From: Deltaproteobacteria bacterium
GTDB lineage: Bacteria; Lernaellota; Lernaellaia; JACKCT01
Assembly: GCA_020633895.1 (NCBI GenBank)
Contig: JACKCT010000008.1
Span: forward strand, 119,720-183,719
DNA length: 64,000 nucleotides
Direction: 5' to 3'
Below the pieces are notes generated by a model. It ran no database searches, was not told where the DNA came from, and saw nothing but the letters and a program-made list of their open reading frames with translations. Made by a program: the position numbers and the translations under genes. This document shows positions 25,143 to 36,000 of the stretch, in pieces (position 1 is the stretch's first letter; every line of letters starts with the position of its first letter).

Positions 25143-27200
25143 ATGAGCGCCGCCAAGGACAAACCCGCCGAAGATGCCAAAAAGGAACACTTCGATCCGC
25201 TGAACAATCCGAATCGCGACCGCCCCTGGGTCTTTCGCACCTACGCCGGCCATAGCTCGGCCAAGGCGTCCAACGAGCTGTTCCGCTCCAATCTGGCCAA
25301 GGGGCAGACGGGCCTGTCGGTGGCCTTCGACCTGCCCACGCAGACCGGGTACGACTCGGACCACCCCCTTTCTTACGGCGAAGTGGGCAAGGTGGGCGTG
25401 CCGATCAGCCACATCGAGGACATGGCCGTCCTGTTTGACCAGATCCCGCTGGATCAGATGAACACCTCCATGACCATCAACGCCACGGCTGCGTGGCTGC
25501 TGGCTCTCTACACGGCGCTGGCCGAACGCCAGGGCGTGGACAAGGCCAAGCTCTCGGGCACGATCCAGAACGACATCATCAAGGAATATCTGTCTCGCGG
25601 GACCTATATCTTCCCGCCCCGCCCGTCCATGAAACTCATCGTGGACACGGTCACGTACACGGTCAAAGAGATCCCCAAGTGGAACCCGACCAACGTTTGC
25701 AGCTACCACCTGCAGGAAGCCGGCGCCACGCCCACGCAGGAGCTCGCCTACGCCCTATGCACCGGCATGGCGGTTCTGGACGCGGTCAAGGAATCGGGGC
25801 AGATCCCGGAAAAAGACTTCCCGCAGGTCGTCGGGCGTATCTCGTTTTTCGTCAACGCGGGCATCCGCTTCGTCGAAGAGATGTGCAAAATGCGCGCGTT
25901 CACCGAAATGTGGGACGAGATCTGTCGCGACCGCTACGGCATCGACAACGCGAAACTGCGCCGCTTCCGCTACGGCGTGCAGGTCAACTCCCTGTGCCTG
26001 ACCGAACCCCAGCCGGAGAACAACATCCAGCGCATCGTGCTGGAAATGCTGGCCGTGGTGCTCTCCAAAAACGCCCGTGCCCGCGCGGTGCAGCTTCCGG
26101 CCTGGAACGAGGCCCTGGGCCTGCCCCGCCCGTGGGATCAGCAGTGGTCGCTGCGCATCCAGCAGGTCATGGCCTACGAGACGGACCTGCTCGAATACGC
26201 CGACATTTTCGACGGTTCCCGTGTGATCGAAAAGAAGGTGGCCGAACTGATCGAAGGGGCCAAGGCCGAAATCGCCAAGGTGCAGGACTTCGGCGGCGCG
26301 ATCCCGGCGGTCGAGAACGGCTATATGAAAAAGGAACTGGTCAAAAGCCACACCGAGCGCTGGCGCGGCATCGAGATGGACGAGCGCGTCGTCGTGGGCA
26401 TCACGCACTTCACCGAGTCGGCTCCCTCGCCCCTGGCCTCCACGGCGGACGGCGGCATCCTGAAAGTCGACCCCAAGGCGGCCCACGACCAGATCGAATC
26501 GTTGCAGGCCTTCCGCGCCAAGCGCAATGACGCGGACGTCAAGGCGGCGCTCCAGGGCCTGAAAGACGCCGCGAAAAACGGCGACAACATCATGCCTTCG
26601 TCGATCCGCGCCGCCCACGCGGGCGTGACCACCGGCGAATGGGCCGACGCGTTGCGGGAGATCTTCGGCGAATACCGGCCGCCCACGGGCATCGACATCA
26701 CGACGATGGTGCGCGGCAAGGTCAATGAGATCGAGGAACTGCGCCATCGGGTCAAGGCCACCAGCGACGAATTGGGCGAGCCGATCCGCTTCCTCGTGGG
26801 CAAACCGGGTCTGGACGGCCATTCCAACGGCGCCGAACAGGTGGCGGTCAAGGCGCGCGAGGTGGGCATGGAGGTCATCTACGAAGGCATCCGCCTCACG
26901 CCCGATCAGATCGTCACCGCCGCCCAGGAAGAAGGGGTGCATCTGGTGGGTTTGTCCATCCTGTCGGGCAGCCACATGGAGATGGTCGACGCGGTGATCA
27001 CCGGGCAGAAGAATCTGCATCTGGAGGGCGTGCCCCTGGTCGTGGGCGGCATCATTCCCGAGTCGGACGCGGGCGAACTGAAGGGCAAGGGCGTCAAGGA
27101 GATCTACACGCCCAAGGACTACAACATGAATCAAATCATGGCGACGCTCATCGACGTGATTCGCCAGTCCCACGGCCTGTCCGCCTTCGGAGCGTTATGA
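25143..27200 (+). CDS. meaA: B12-dependent acyl-CoA mutase, MeaA/ethylmalonyl-CoA mutase type
   Basis: A 685-residue single chain. The TIM barrel has RTYAGHSSAKASNELFRSNL, GLSVAFDLPTQTGYDSDHP, SMTINATAAWLLALY and NVCSYHLQEAGATP. The C-terminal B12 domain carries the His ligand in GKPGLDGHSNGAEQ, then GLSILSGSH and the final YTPKDYNMNQIM. Length and wording match MeaA proteins (ethylmalonyl-CoA mutase branch) better than the two-subunit methylmalonyl-CoA mutase, so methyl- or ethylmalonyl-CoA could be the substrate. ATG 25143 was chosen with GAGG upstream; earlier Met or TTG starts are possible. It is divergent from the B12 uptake operon. Confidence 0.88.
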   Translation: MSAAKDKPAEDAKKEHFDPLNNPNRDRPWVFRTYAGHSSAKASNELFRSNLAKGQTGLSVAFDLPTQTGYDSDHPLSYGEVGKVGVPISHIEDMAVLFDQIPLDQMNTSMTINATAAWLLALYTALAERQGVDKAKLSGTIQNDIIKEYLSRGTYIFPPRPSMKLIVDTVTYTVKEIPKWNPTNVCSYHLQEAGATPTQELAYALCTGMAVLDAVKESGQIPEKDFPQVVGRISFFVNAGIRFVEEMCKMRAFTEMWDEICRDRYGIDNAKLRRFRYGVQVNSLCLTEPQPENNIQRIVLEMLAVVLSKNARARAVQLPAWNEALGLPRPWDQQWSLRIQQVMAYETDLLEYADIFDGSRVIEKKVAELIEGAKAEIAKVQDFGGAIPAVENGYMKKELVKSHTERWRGIEMDERVVVGITHFTESAPSPLASTADGGILKVDPKAAHDQIESLQAFRAKRNDADVKAALQGLKDAAKNGDNIMPSSIRAAHAGVTTGEWADALREIFGEYRPPTGIDITTMVRGKVNEIEELRHRVKATSDELGEPIRFLVGKPGLDGHSNGAEQVAVKAREVGMEVIYEGIRLTPDQIVTAAQEEGVHLVGLSILSGSHMEMVDAVITGQKNLHLEGVPLVVGGIIPESDAGELKGKGVKEIYTPKDYNMNQIMATLIDVIRQSHGLSAFGAL

Positions 27201-28186
27201 ACCTAGCCGACGTTGACGTCGCCGATCTGGCCGCCAAGATCGCCGCGGGTGACCGCCAAGCCGTCGCCGCGGGCCTGCGTCTGATCGACAATCGAAAAAT
27301 GCGCGACGCGGCTGCCCGCCTGTTGGCGGCGTTGCCCAAGGACCGGCTGGAACGCTCCGGCCATCTGATCGGCATCACCGGCTCCCCTGGCGCGGGCAAG
27401 TCGACGCTGTGCTCAAAACTCATCCAGGCGTGGAGAAAACAAGGCAAGCGCGTGGGCGTATTGGCCGTGGACCCGTCCAGCCATCGCAGCGGCGGCGCGC
27501 TTCTCGGCGACCGCATCCGCATGCTCCAGACGCACAAAGACGACGACCTGTTCATCCGCTCGCTGGCCAATCGCAACCAACTCGGCGGCCTGTCCCGTGA
27601 GTCGTGGCCGATGAGTCAGGTCATGCTCGCGGCGTTCGACGTGGTGCTGGTTGAAACGGTCGGCGTGGGGCAATCGGAAATCGATGTCGCCAGCTTGACC
27701 GACACGACGTGTTTTATCGTCCAACCCGCCGCCGGGGATTCCATCCAGTTCATCAAGGCCGGGGTGTTGGAAATCCCTCACCTGCTCGTCGTCAACAAGG
27801 CCGACCTGGGCGACGTGGCCCGTCGCGCGGCCCAGGACCTGCGCCACGCCCTGCCCTTGCAGAGTTTCGACGAGGATTGGACGCCGCCGATCGTGCTGGC
27901 GAGCGCGGTGACATCCCAGGGCATCGACGAGGTCGTCGCGAAATTCGCCGCCCATCGCGCGCATTTGGACGACGCCGGCCGCCTGCAACAGGTGCGTCGG
28001 GGTCATCAGGCCTCGTGGGCGCTACGCCAACTCAAGGACGAATTCGGAACGCACGGCATGGAGTTTCTCGGCGGCGAGGAAAAGCTGCGCAACGCCTGGA
28101 CCCGCGAGGTGGGCACGAGCGCCCTGGATCAGTACCAGGGGATGCGTCGGCGGTTGTTGGAGGCGTTTGGGGCGGCGGAATCTTAG
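27197..28186 (+). CDS. meaB: Mutase-associated GTPase chaperone MeaB (ArgK family)
   Basis: A 329-residue protein. P-loop GSPGAGKSTL, the base switch AVDPSSHRSGGALLGDRIRM, GVGQSEIDVA and NKADLGD are typical of the MeaB/ArgK G3E GTPases. It protects and repairs B12-dependent mutases. ATGA overlap with the mutase supports this partnership. The TAG stop leads directly into the intergenic repeat region. Confidence 0.96.
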   Translation: MNLADVDVADLAAKIAAGDRQAVAAGLRLIDNRKMRDAAARLLAALPKDRLERSGHLIGITGSPGAGKSTLCSKLIQAWRKQGKRVGVLAVDPSSHRSGGALLGDRIRMLQTHKDDDLFIRSLANRNQLGGLSRESWPMSQVMLAAFDVVLVETVGVGQSEIDVASLTDTTCFIVQPAAGDSIQFIKAGVLEIPHLLVVNKADLGDVARRAAQDLRHALPLQSFDEDWTPPIVLASAVTSQGIDEVVAKFAAHRAHLDDAGRLQQVRRGHQASWALRQLKDEFGTHGMEFLGGEEKLRNAWTREVGTSALDQYQGMRRRLLEAFGAAES

Positions 28187-28495
28187 GATCTATCCTGATG
28201 ACGGGTGCCACACTCTTAGATCGCCGGTCCGTCAGAGCCGCGCGCAGCTTGCCATGCCGCAGCCTTGGCGAAGGCTGGTCAGCAAGCGGCCCAAAGCTTT
28301 CGCCGGATCGACACGCTCGACAACCTACCCAGATCGATATCCCCACGAACAACGCACGAGAGATCCCTCACTACGTTCGGGATGACAACGATTCTTGAAG
28401 GGTTGGAGCGAAGCGACTTCCAGCAAGGCTCTCGCAACCCGCGCGACAACGTGCAGGATCGCTTGCGATCCGTCAGTCCGTGCCGACTACGGCAC
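28187..28495. repeat. Intergenic hairpin repeat, copy 2 (composite)
   Basis: This gap between convergent genes holds no credible gene. It contains the 30-base unit shared with copy 1 (28261-28290), a TCGACACGC-type palindromic unit (28308-28325, exact reverse complement at 36740-36757), a TCACTACGTTCGGGATGAC unit (about 28369-28386), GGAGCGAAGCGAC (about 28404), and two perfect hairpins at its right end. The left half (28231-28275) parallels 56901-56945. The modules look shuffled between copies. Confidence 0.75.
28456..28471. terminator. Perfect hairpin in repeat copy 2
   Basis: GGATCGC-TT-GCGATCC, a 7-bp stem with a two-base loop. The matching site in copy 4 (57302-57317) has different stem bases that still pair. 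It is followed at 28480-28495 by GTGCCG-ACTA-CGGCAC, which reaches the stop codon of the RND pump gene. A terminator role for both convergent genes is inferred; no T-run. Confidence 0.6.
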
Positions 28496-31400
28496 TATTC
28501 GTGCTGCGGCACTTCCGCGTCGAGCTTTTCCAGCTTTTGCGCGTTGACGTGGGGCGAGGACGTGTTCTTGGCGAACATATTGTAGAAGATCGGCACGACG
28601 AACAGTGTCAGCATGGTCGTGAAAATCACGCCGGCGAAGACGACGACACCGATGGTCAGGCGGCTGGCCGCTCCGGCGCCGCTGGTGAGGATCAGCGGGA
28701 TGGCGCCGACGGCCGTCGAGATGCCGGTCATCAGGATCGGACGCAGTCGAGCCTCCGAGCCGCGCAGCAGGGCGTCACGAAATTCAAAACCCTGGTCGCG
28801 CAACTGGTTGGCGAACTCGACGATCAGGATGCCGTTCTTCGCCGCCAGCCCGACGAGCATGACGATACCGATCTGGCTGTAAATGTTCAGTGTGTTACCG
28901 AAGAGGAACAGCCCGGCCAATGCGCCGAAAATCGCGGGCGGCACCGTGAACATGATAATCGCCGGATGCACAAAGCTTTCAAACTGGGCGGCCAGGACGA
29001 GGTACACCACGATCAGCGCCAGCGCGAAGACGAAATAAAGCTGGGAGCTGGACTCGCGAAATTCGGCGGAAACGCCCTTGTAGTCGATCACGGCCGACGG
29101 CGGTAATTCCTCGCGCGCGATCTTCTGCAGGTACTCGAGCGCCTCGCCCAGGGTGTAGCCCGGCGCCAGGTTCGCGGAGAACGTGATTGAGCGGAAGCGG
29201 TTAAAGCGGTTCAGGGATTCGGAGTCCGCCCGCTCGCTCAAGGTCACGAGGCTGTCCAGGGGGATCAACTCGCCCGAACGCTCGGAACGGACGTAGAGAT
29301 TGCGGATGTCGGACGGCGACATGCGATCCTCGTCCCGCCCCTGCAGGATGACGTCGTATTCCTCGCCCCGGTCCGGATAGGTCGTCACGCGGCGCGATCC
29401 GAGCATGGTTTCCAGGGTGCGTCCGATGCTCACCAAGGGCACTCCCAGGTCCGCGGCGCGGGTTGTGTCCACATCGACGAACAGGTACGGCTTGGTTTCC
29501 TTGTAGTCGGTGTCCATCGCGACGATGTTCGGATTCTCCGCCACCCGTTCCAGAATGATGTCCCGCCAACCGGCCAGTTCCTCGTAGCTCGGCCCGCCGA
29601 TCACGAATTGAATCGGCTGGGACAGACCCCGCGCGCCGATGCCCTGGCGCATCATGGGAAACGCCCGCAGGCCCGGGTGCGCCATCAGCTTGCCCATCAA
29701 CTCGCCCATGACCGCCTGGGTGGAGCGTTCGCGGTTTTCCCACACGTCCATCACCACGATCGCGATGCCGCCGCTGACCGTACCGGTGCTGGAAAAACCG
29801 AGGGGAACGCGGGTCAGCACGCGGGTCGCCTCGCCGCTTTCGAGCAGGGGCATCAGGTCGTCCTGCACCTTCAACATCTGATTGAGGGTGTAGTCGTAGC
29901 TGGCGCCCTCCTGGGCCTTGGCGATCACGAAAAACGCGCCCCGATCCTCGTCCGGCGCCAATTCGGACGGCACCGCGCGGAACAGGACGACAATCAACGC
30001 CACCATCGCCACCATCACGAAGACGGCGAGCTTGGTGCGGCTCAAGACCTTGTCCAGCAGGTTTTTGTACCACCCCTGCAGACGCATGAAGTCCCGGTCG
30101 ATGCGTTGGTTGAGGCGGTTGGACTCGGAGGATTTTTTGAGCAGCTTGGCGGCCATGACCGGCGAAAGCGTCAGGGCGACGAAGCTGGAAAAACCCACCG
30201 CCGCGGCCATGGCCAACGCGAATTCCACGAACAATCGGCCAATATTGCCTTCCAGAAAAGCGATCGGCACAAACACCGAGATGAGCACGGCGGTCGTCGC
30301 GATGACGGCGAAACCCACCTGCCGGGTGCCGCGAAATGCCGCGAGCATGGGCGGTTCGCCGAGTTCCAGGCGCCGATGGATGTTTTCCAGCACGACGATG
30401 GAGTCGTCGACGACCATGCCGATGGCCAGCAGCAAGGCCAGCAGTGTGAAAAGGTTGATCGAGAAGTTGAGGTAGTTGAGCATGATCAGCGACGCGGTCA
30501 GGGACACCGGCACGGTCACGGCCGGAATCAACGTTGCGCGGATGTTGCCCAGGAAGAGGTAGATGACCAGAACGACGAGGATCATCGCGATGATCAGCGT
30601 CTTGTACACCTCGACGATGGCCGCCTCGACGAAGACGGACGTGTCGTAGCTCAAGGTCAGCGTCACATCCTCGGGCAGGGATTTTTTGACCTCTTCAAGC
30701 TTGGCCTTGATGCCCTCGGCGACCTCCAGAATGTTCGCCGTGGACTGCCTCACGATGCCCAGGCCGACCATTTCCTCGCCGTTGCCTAGCAGGATGCTGC
30801 GGTCGTCTTCCGGCCCCAGTTCGACCTTGGCCACCTCGCCCAGACGCACCTGATAGCCGTCCGTACCGCGACGAATCACGAGGTTCGCGAAGTCCTGGGC
30901 GTCCTTGTACGGTCGCTGGATGCGCACGACAAACTCGCGGTCCACCGACTCGATGCGCCCGGCCGGCAATTCCACGTTTTCCTCGCGCAGGCGCTGCTCG
31001 ATGTCGTTGACGGTGATCTCGCGAGCCGCCATCGCCACCCGGTCGAGCCACACGCGCATGGAATAGCGCCGTCCGCCGCCCACGCGCACGCGGGCCACGC
31101 CGTCCACCACGGAAAACCGGTCGGCCAGATAACGCTCGGCGTAGTCGGTCAGGTCGAGTTGGCTGAGGCGGCTGCTCGACAGGTTCATCCACATCATGAC
31201 GTCTTCGTTGGCGTCGACTTTTTGCACTTCGGGCGGATCGGCCTCGTCGGGCAGGTTTTCGATGGCCCGGCCGATGCGGTCGCGGATGTCGTTGGCCGCC
31301 GCGTCGATATCCCGCCCGACCTTGAACTCGATGGTAATCTGGGAAACGCCGGTCTGGCTGACCGACTCGATGGACTTGATGCCCTCGATGCCGGCGATGC

Positions 31401-31608
31401 GGTCCTCGAGTAGCTGCGTGATGCGCGTTTCGACGATGTCCGCGGACGCGCCGATGTACTGCGTCTCGATGGAGACGATCGGCGGGTTGATGTCCGGGTA
31501 TTCACGCAGAGGCAGCGTGGTAAACGAGATGACGCCGAAGATCACCAACAGCAAGTTGGCGACAATCGCCACCACCGGGCGACGCACGGCGAGGTCGGAA
31601 AGAAACAT
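28495..31608 (-). CDS. RND efflux pump inner-membrane transporter (AcrB/MexF family)
   Basis: A 1037-residue protein of usual HAE1-RND length. N-terminus [25 protein letters not shown], porter-domain [22 protein letters not shown], the proton-relay Asp pair in [16 protein letters not shown], and a second transmembrane half with [20 protein letters not shown]. It exports hydrophobic or amphiphilic compounds with the adjacent adaptor; no outer-membrane channel or repressor gene is next to it. The TAG stop lies at the edge of the repeat hairpin. The start follows the adaptor stop after 3 bp. Confidence 0.95.
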   Translation of the reverse strand: MFLSDLAVRRPVVAIVANLLLVIFGVISFTTLPLREYPDINPPIVSIETQYIGASADIVETRITQLLEDRIAGIEGIKSIESVSQTGVSQITIEFKVGRDIDAAANDIRDRIGRAIENLPDEADPPEVQKVDANEDVMMWMNLSSSRLSQLDLTDYAERYLADRFSVVDGVARVRVGGGRRYSMRVWLDRVAMAAREITVNDIEQRLREENVELPAGRIESVDREFVVRIQRPYKDAQDFANLVIRRGTDGYQVRLGEVAKVELGPEDDRSILLGNGEEMVGLGIVRQSTANILEVAEGIKAKLEEVKKSLPEDVTLTLSYDTSVFVEAAIVEVYKTLIIAMILVVLVIYLFLGNIRATLIPAVTVPVSLTASLIMLNYLNFSINLFTLLALLLAIGMVVDDSIVVLENIHRRLELGEPPMLAAFRGTRQVGFAVIATTAVLISVFVPIAFLEGNIGRLFVEFALAMAAAVGFSSFVALTLSPVMAAKLLKKSSESNRLNQRIDRDFMRLQGWYKNLLDKVLSRTKLAVFVMVAMVALIVVLFRAVPSELAPDEDRGAFFVIAKAQEGASYDYTLNQMLKVQDDLMPLLESGEATRVLTRVPLGFSSTGTVSGGIAIVVMDVWENRERSTQAVMGELMGKLMAHPGLRAFPMMRQGIGARGLSQPIQFVIGGPSYEELAGWRDIILERVAENPNIVAMDTDYKETKPYLFVDVDTTRAADLGVPLVSIGRTLETMLGSRRVTTYPDRGEEYDVILQGRDEDRMSPSDIRNLYVRSERSGELIPLDSLVTLSERADSESLNRFNRFRSITFSANLAPGYTLGEALEYLQKIAREELPPSAVIDYKGVSAEFRESSSQLYFVFALALIVVYLVLAAQFESFVHPAIIMFTVPPAIFGALAGLFLFGNTLNIYSQIGIVMLVGLAAKNGILIVEFANQLRDQGFEFRDALLRGSEARLRPILMTGISTAVGAIPLILTSGAGAASRLTIGVVVFAGVIFTTMLTLFVVPIFYNMFAKNTSSPHVNAQKLEKLDAEVPQHE

Positions 31609-31611
31609 GAC

Positions 31612-32769
31612 TTAGCCGTCCGATCCGTCGGCGGGCGCCGGCGTGGGCGTGGGGGTCGATTCGTCCGCCTTGGCGGTGTCGGCGGTTGCCTCCGCCGATT
31701 CGGTCTTTTTCATTTCGCGACGCTCAACGATCTTCACCGCGCCGCCCGGACGCACCCGCACGGTGCCTTCGATGATGACCGTCTCGCCTTCCTTGACGCC
31801 GTCGACGATCTCCACCTTGCCCGGCACGCGCCGACCGATGGTGACTTCCCGACGCACCGCCTTGCCGTCCTCGACCACCAACACGTATTGCTTGTCCCCG
31901 GCGGGCACCAGCGCGCTTTCGGGCACCATCAGCGACATGGAGCGATCGCGCACCAGATCGACGGTGAGCAACATGCCCGGCCGCAGGGCGAAATCCTGGT
32001 TGGCGATCTCGGCGCGGACCGTGATGGAACGCGTCACGGGGTCCACCCGCGAGTCGATGGACGTGACCTCGCCCTCGAACCGGCGGTCCGGGTAGGCGTT
32101 GGTCCGGGCGTAGACCGTCATGCCGTCCTTGAGCACGCCGATGTAGGCTTCGGGAACGGAAAAATCGAGCTTGATGACGGAGATGTCGTCGACCGTCGCG
32201 ACCACGGTCTGGGGCGTGACCACGTCACCGGGGCTAATCGAACGCAGTCCCATGATGCCGTCAAAAGGCGCGCGGATCAGGCGGTCGCCGATCCGGGCTT
32301 GGAGGGCGCCGACCCGGGCCTGGGCCATCTCCAGATCGCTGCGCAGCTTGTCGACCTGGGCCTCGGAGACAAAGGCGTCCTTTTCCAGCTTGATCGCCCG
32401 GTCGTACTCCCGCTTGGCGTTGTCCAGGGACGAGCGGGCCTCGGCCAGATTGGCCGACTCTTCGGCGCGCGTCAGTTCGACGAGGCTCTGCCCCTTTTTC
32501 ACGAACTGGCCGTCGCGAAAATGGATGGTGCGCACGGTCTCGGTGACTTTGGCGTTGAGTTCGACGGACTCGTTGGACTTGGCGTTGCCGATGGCCTGGA
32601 TGCGGTCGACAAACTCGTCGCGGATCACGTCGGACACCACAACAGGCGTCTCACCGGCGCCGAAACCGGGACCGGCCTGGTTGTTCGAACAAGCCGCGGC
32701 CAAGAAACAGACCGAAAAACAAATGGAAAAAATAAACGCCGAAGCGAATGGGAAGCGTGATTTGTTCAT
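31612..32769 (-). CDS. RND efflux periplasmic adaptor lipoprotein (AcrA/MexE type)
   Basis: A 385-residue protein with a lipobox LAAAC. It has the usual hairpin/lipoyl/beta-barrel order: ESVELNAKVTETVRTIHFRDGQFVKKGQSLVELT, a coiled-coil hairpin around residues 100-160, APFDGIMGLRSISPGDVVTPQ, then RSITVRAEIANQDFALRPGML and VPESALVPAGDKQYVLVVEDG. The C-terminal tail is Thr/Pro/Ala-rich. First gene of the pair, with AAGAGG upstream of ATG. Confidence 0.94.
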   Translation of the reverse strand: MNKSRFPFASAFIFSICFSVCFLAAACSNNQAGPGFGAGETPVVVSDVIRDEFVDRIQAIGNAKSNESVELNAKVTETVRTIHFRDGQFVKKGQSLVELTRAEESANLAEARSSLDNAKREYDRAIKLEKDAFVSEAQVDKLRSDLEMAQARVGALQARIGDRLIRAPFDGIMGLRSISPGDVVTPQTVVATVDDISVIKLDFSVPEAYIGVLKDGMTVYARTNAYPDRRFEGEVTSIDSRVDPVTRSITVRAEIANQDFALRPGMLLTVDLVRDRSMSLMVPESALVPAGDKQYVLVVEDGKAVRREVTIGRRVPGKVEIVDGVKEGETVIIEGTVRVRPGGAVKIVERREMKKTESAEATADTAKADESTPTPTPAPADGSDG

Positions 32770-32960
32770 GAAGGCGGGCCTCTTCCGTGGGGCTCGGCGC
32801 GCGGCCGACTGATTGCGATAATTTCATTACGACCCGGTCGAGCCCGGGTCAAGACCCATTGCGGACTATCCGGTCAAAATCTGGAAAATTACCGGCGTTT
32901 ACGGGGAAGTCTTACGAATTCGAGAAGTTGCGACACGCCGCCGCCACGTCATCGCCTCCC

Positions 32961-33029
32961 CGAACAACGACGCGACGCCCGTGGTGCGGCGTCGCGTCCT
33001 GCGAATCTTCAAAATGCGGTCGTTGTTCG
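32961..33029. terminator. Nested inverted repeats downstream of the PHP gene
   Basis: An 11-bp perfect stem (32969-32979 with 32988-32998, GACGCGACGCC) sits inside a second 11-bp inverted pair (32961-32971 with 33019-33029, CGAACAACGAC). It lies at the 3' end of the PHP gene. There is no T-run, so it may be a factor-dependent terminator or RNA stabiliser. The rest of 32770-33034 shows nothing definite. Confidence 0.5.
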
Positions 33030-33034
33030 CCGGC

Positions 33035-36000
33035 TTAGAACCCGCAGCCGGCCTTGTCGTGATCCTCATCCTCATCGCCCCAGTAGCGGGTGTTGTCGTT
33101 TTTCGGCGACTGCTGGACGCTGCTCATGGACACCAGACGGCTTTTGGCGGCCGCGATGGCCGTCATGACTTTGGGATCGGCCTTGACCTTGGCCACGACC
33201 TCCTCCTCGTCAAACCAGCCGGGCACGAAGCCGGGCCCGTCGTACACCCACCCGTCGCCGTTGGAATCGGCGCCGTCATAATCGACGTAGATGGCGTTGG
33301 TCATGGCGTAGGGATAGGTGTCGTGATTGCGTTGCAGGGCCGTGAACGGCGGAATCACGTTGCTGATACCGAACCAGTTTTCAATCAATTGATTGACGCC
33401 CAACACCAGGGAGTCAGTGATCTCGATGGTGGGACCGGCCACCGGCTGGCTGACCGGCGCCAAGCCCTCGTAGCCGATGCCGATAACCACGACGGCCGTG
33501 TCCGTGTCAATATGGCAATCGACGGAGCCGTCGAAGCGGAAGGCCGAGGAATTGTCATGCATGGCCAGGCCGTCGGTGTCGCAACCCAGGAAGATATCGG
33601 ACGAATCGGCGCCGATCTCCCCGATCAGCACGCCGTTGCCGTAAATCTCCAGACGATCCAGGGACATCCACTCGGGCGCCTGGGCGCGGATGCGAAGCGA
33701 AATCGTGCCGTCGGTATCACGCACGTCCGAGCCGATCGGCTTGCCGTTCACCCAGGTTTCGATGAAGGGCCCGCAGGTGGCGATCGCCCGGCCCTTTTTC
33801 AGGTTGGTGAGGAACTGGTCGTAGTCCAGCAGGCCCGGATCATCCGTGTCGCTCATGACGTAGGTACGGCACTTGCCGGCCTCGGTGGACGAACTGGAGT
33901 GCGTGTCCGAGTTGGCGATGCCGGTGACGCGCCGGTTCATGGCCGTCAGGGTGAAGTAGTCGTCGACGGAGCCGACTTCGCTGGAATCGAATAACAGATC
34001 GCCGCTGGAGATGCGTAGCTGCTCATCCGCCGTGCGCACCAGCGTCGGGAAGTACTCGCCCTCGCCGCTGGGCTGGGCGATCTCGGTTTCCGGCACGTCC
34101 TCTTCGGTGCTGGTGCGAATATCCTGGTAACGCTTGGAGTTCATGACCTCGAGCGCGTCGAAATCCCAGGAGAAGAGCTGCTGGGGATTCTTCGTGAGAA
34201 TCTCGCCGTTGTTGACGACCGGGTCGGTGAGCGTCAGGAAGTCGGGCGAGTCGAACTTGCCGGAGAACTGCTCCCAGCCGTAGGCGCGGAAGTAGCCGGT
34301 GAACGCCTCGCGGCCGTGGTTGACGATCACGATGGGATCCTGATCCACCACATCCCGATCGCCCCGGGCCCGAAGGGCGTCGAAGCAATCCTGAGGCACG
34401 AAATAGGGCATCACCGAACCGTCGGGCAGCGTGACCGACGGGCTGGGATTGCGCCACTGGGGAGCGCCGCCGGAAACTTCGCTTTGGTCGTAACGCAGCG
34501 GGAAGCTGTTGAAATGGGCAAAGCTGAAGTGGGAAAGCTCGTCGCCGCCCATGTACGCCAACTTACCCAGCAGGCCCAACTCCTTCATCACCGGCACGTA
34601 GTTGGCAATGAAATCGTGGTCGGTGCCCACCACCATGTCGAGCCCTTCGCTCATGGCGCTGCCCAGCAGGCTCTTGATGGACCGGCCCGAGTCCGGGCTG
34701 TAGTGCGTGTGGATATGCATGTCGGCGGCGACCCAGCCGGAAGTGTCGACCTGATGTTCCAGATCCAGCGTCACGCGCTGCGTCGTGAAGGCGCTGACGT
34801 CCACGTCCTTGAAGTTGATCGAATACTCCGGCCCGTGGGAGGCGATGACGCGATAGCGGCCGACCGGCAGTTCGACTTCCGCGTGGCCATCCAACGAATG
34901 CACCAGTTTGACTTCGTTTTCGGGCAGATAGCCCTCACCGATGCGAGGCTCGGGAAGGCCGACACCCGAAAGCGCCTGAATGGTCAGCTTGGCCGGGTGG
35001 CCGGTGCCGCCCAGGGTGCTGTCGCGCACCTCGATGCTCAGGCGGCCGGTGGCCGGCAGGACCAGCGCCACGTTGCTCTCGCCGCCGTTGGTGACGGTGA
35101 CGGCGTACAAGCGACTTTTCGTGTTGCCGGGGCCGGAAGCCATGAGGATGTAGTTCTGCTCGCCCGTGGTCTCGTCCACCGGAATGCGTCCGGCGAAGCT
35201 TCCGTCCTTGACGATATCGGTGCGGCGGGCGTCGGTGGTGAAGCGGCTGAAGGACGTCAGACGCCGATAACTCACCTCGCGGGGCGTGGAGCCCAGAAAC
35301 TCGTTCATCGCGTCGAAGGATTCGGCCATCGGCACCAGCGTGTTGTCGTCCAGGAAGCGGGGGTGCTCAAAGACATGCACCTGCACGCCGCTGGCCGCCT
35401 CATCGGTGCCTTCGACCAAAACATGGCCTCGCACTTTGCCGTAGGCCCAGCCGCGAATGTCCGTCATATGGTCGAGCAGACCGGCCACGTCCCCCTCGTC
35501 GATGACCAGGTAGCGGTTGTAGGTGTAGGTCGCGCCGGAGGTGGGCAACTGGTAGCCCGGCGCCGTGATCTGCTGGAAAGCGATGGTCAGGAAGCTCTCG
35601 ATGACCGGGAACGAGAGCGGCCCGTCCTCCGAGACCAGGGCGTAACCGATGTCTTCGTTAACGCCCGCGGACCAGGGAACGGTGGGCGACGCGATGAAGG
35701 TGGAGTTGCCTTGGTTGAACTGGTCTTCCACAAACCAACTCGACGAGAAGCCGAAGACGTTGGGCCCGATGACCGAGACGCCGTCGCCGAAGAAGACCGC
35801 GTCGCCGAACGCGTCGCCGGTGACGATGGACCCGATGGGATTGTCCGTGTCGGTGATCGGCTGCAGCGGAACCTCGAAAAGGGTATCCGGCTCCGAGCCG
35901 TCCTCGTTAAGCAACGTGAAGCGGGTGCTGATCTTCAGCCAGTTCTCTCCGGGCTCCAAACTATAGATCGTCTCGGCCTTGACCGGCAGATTCGACAGAG

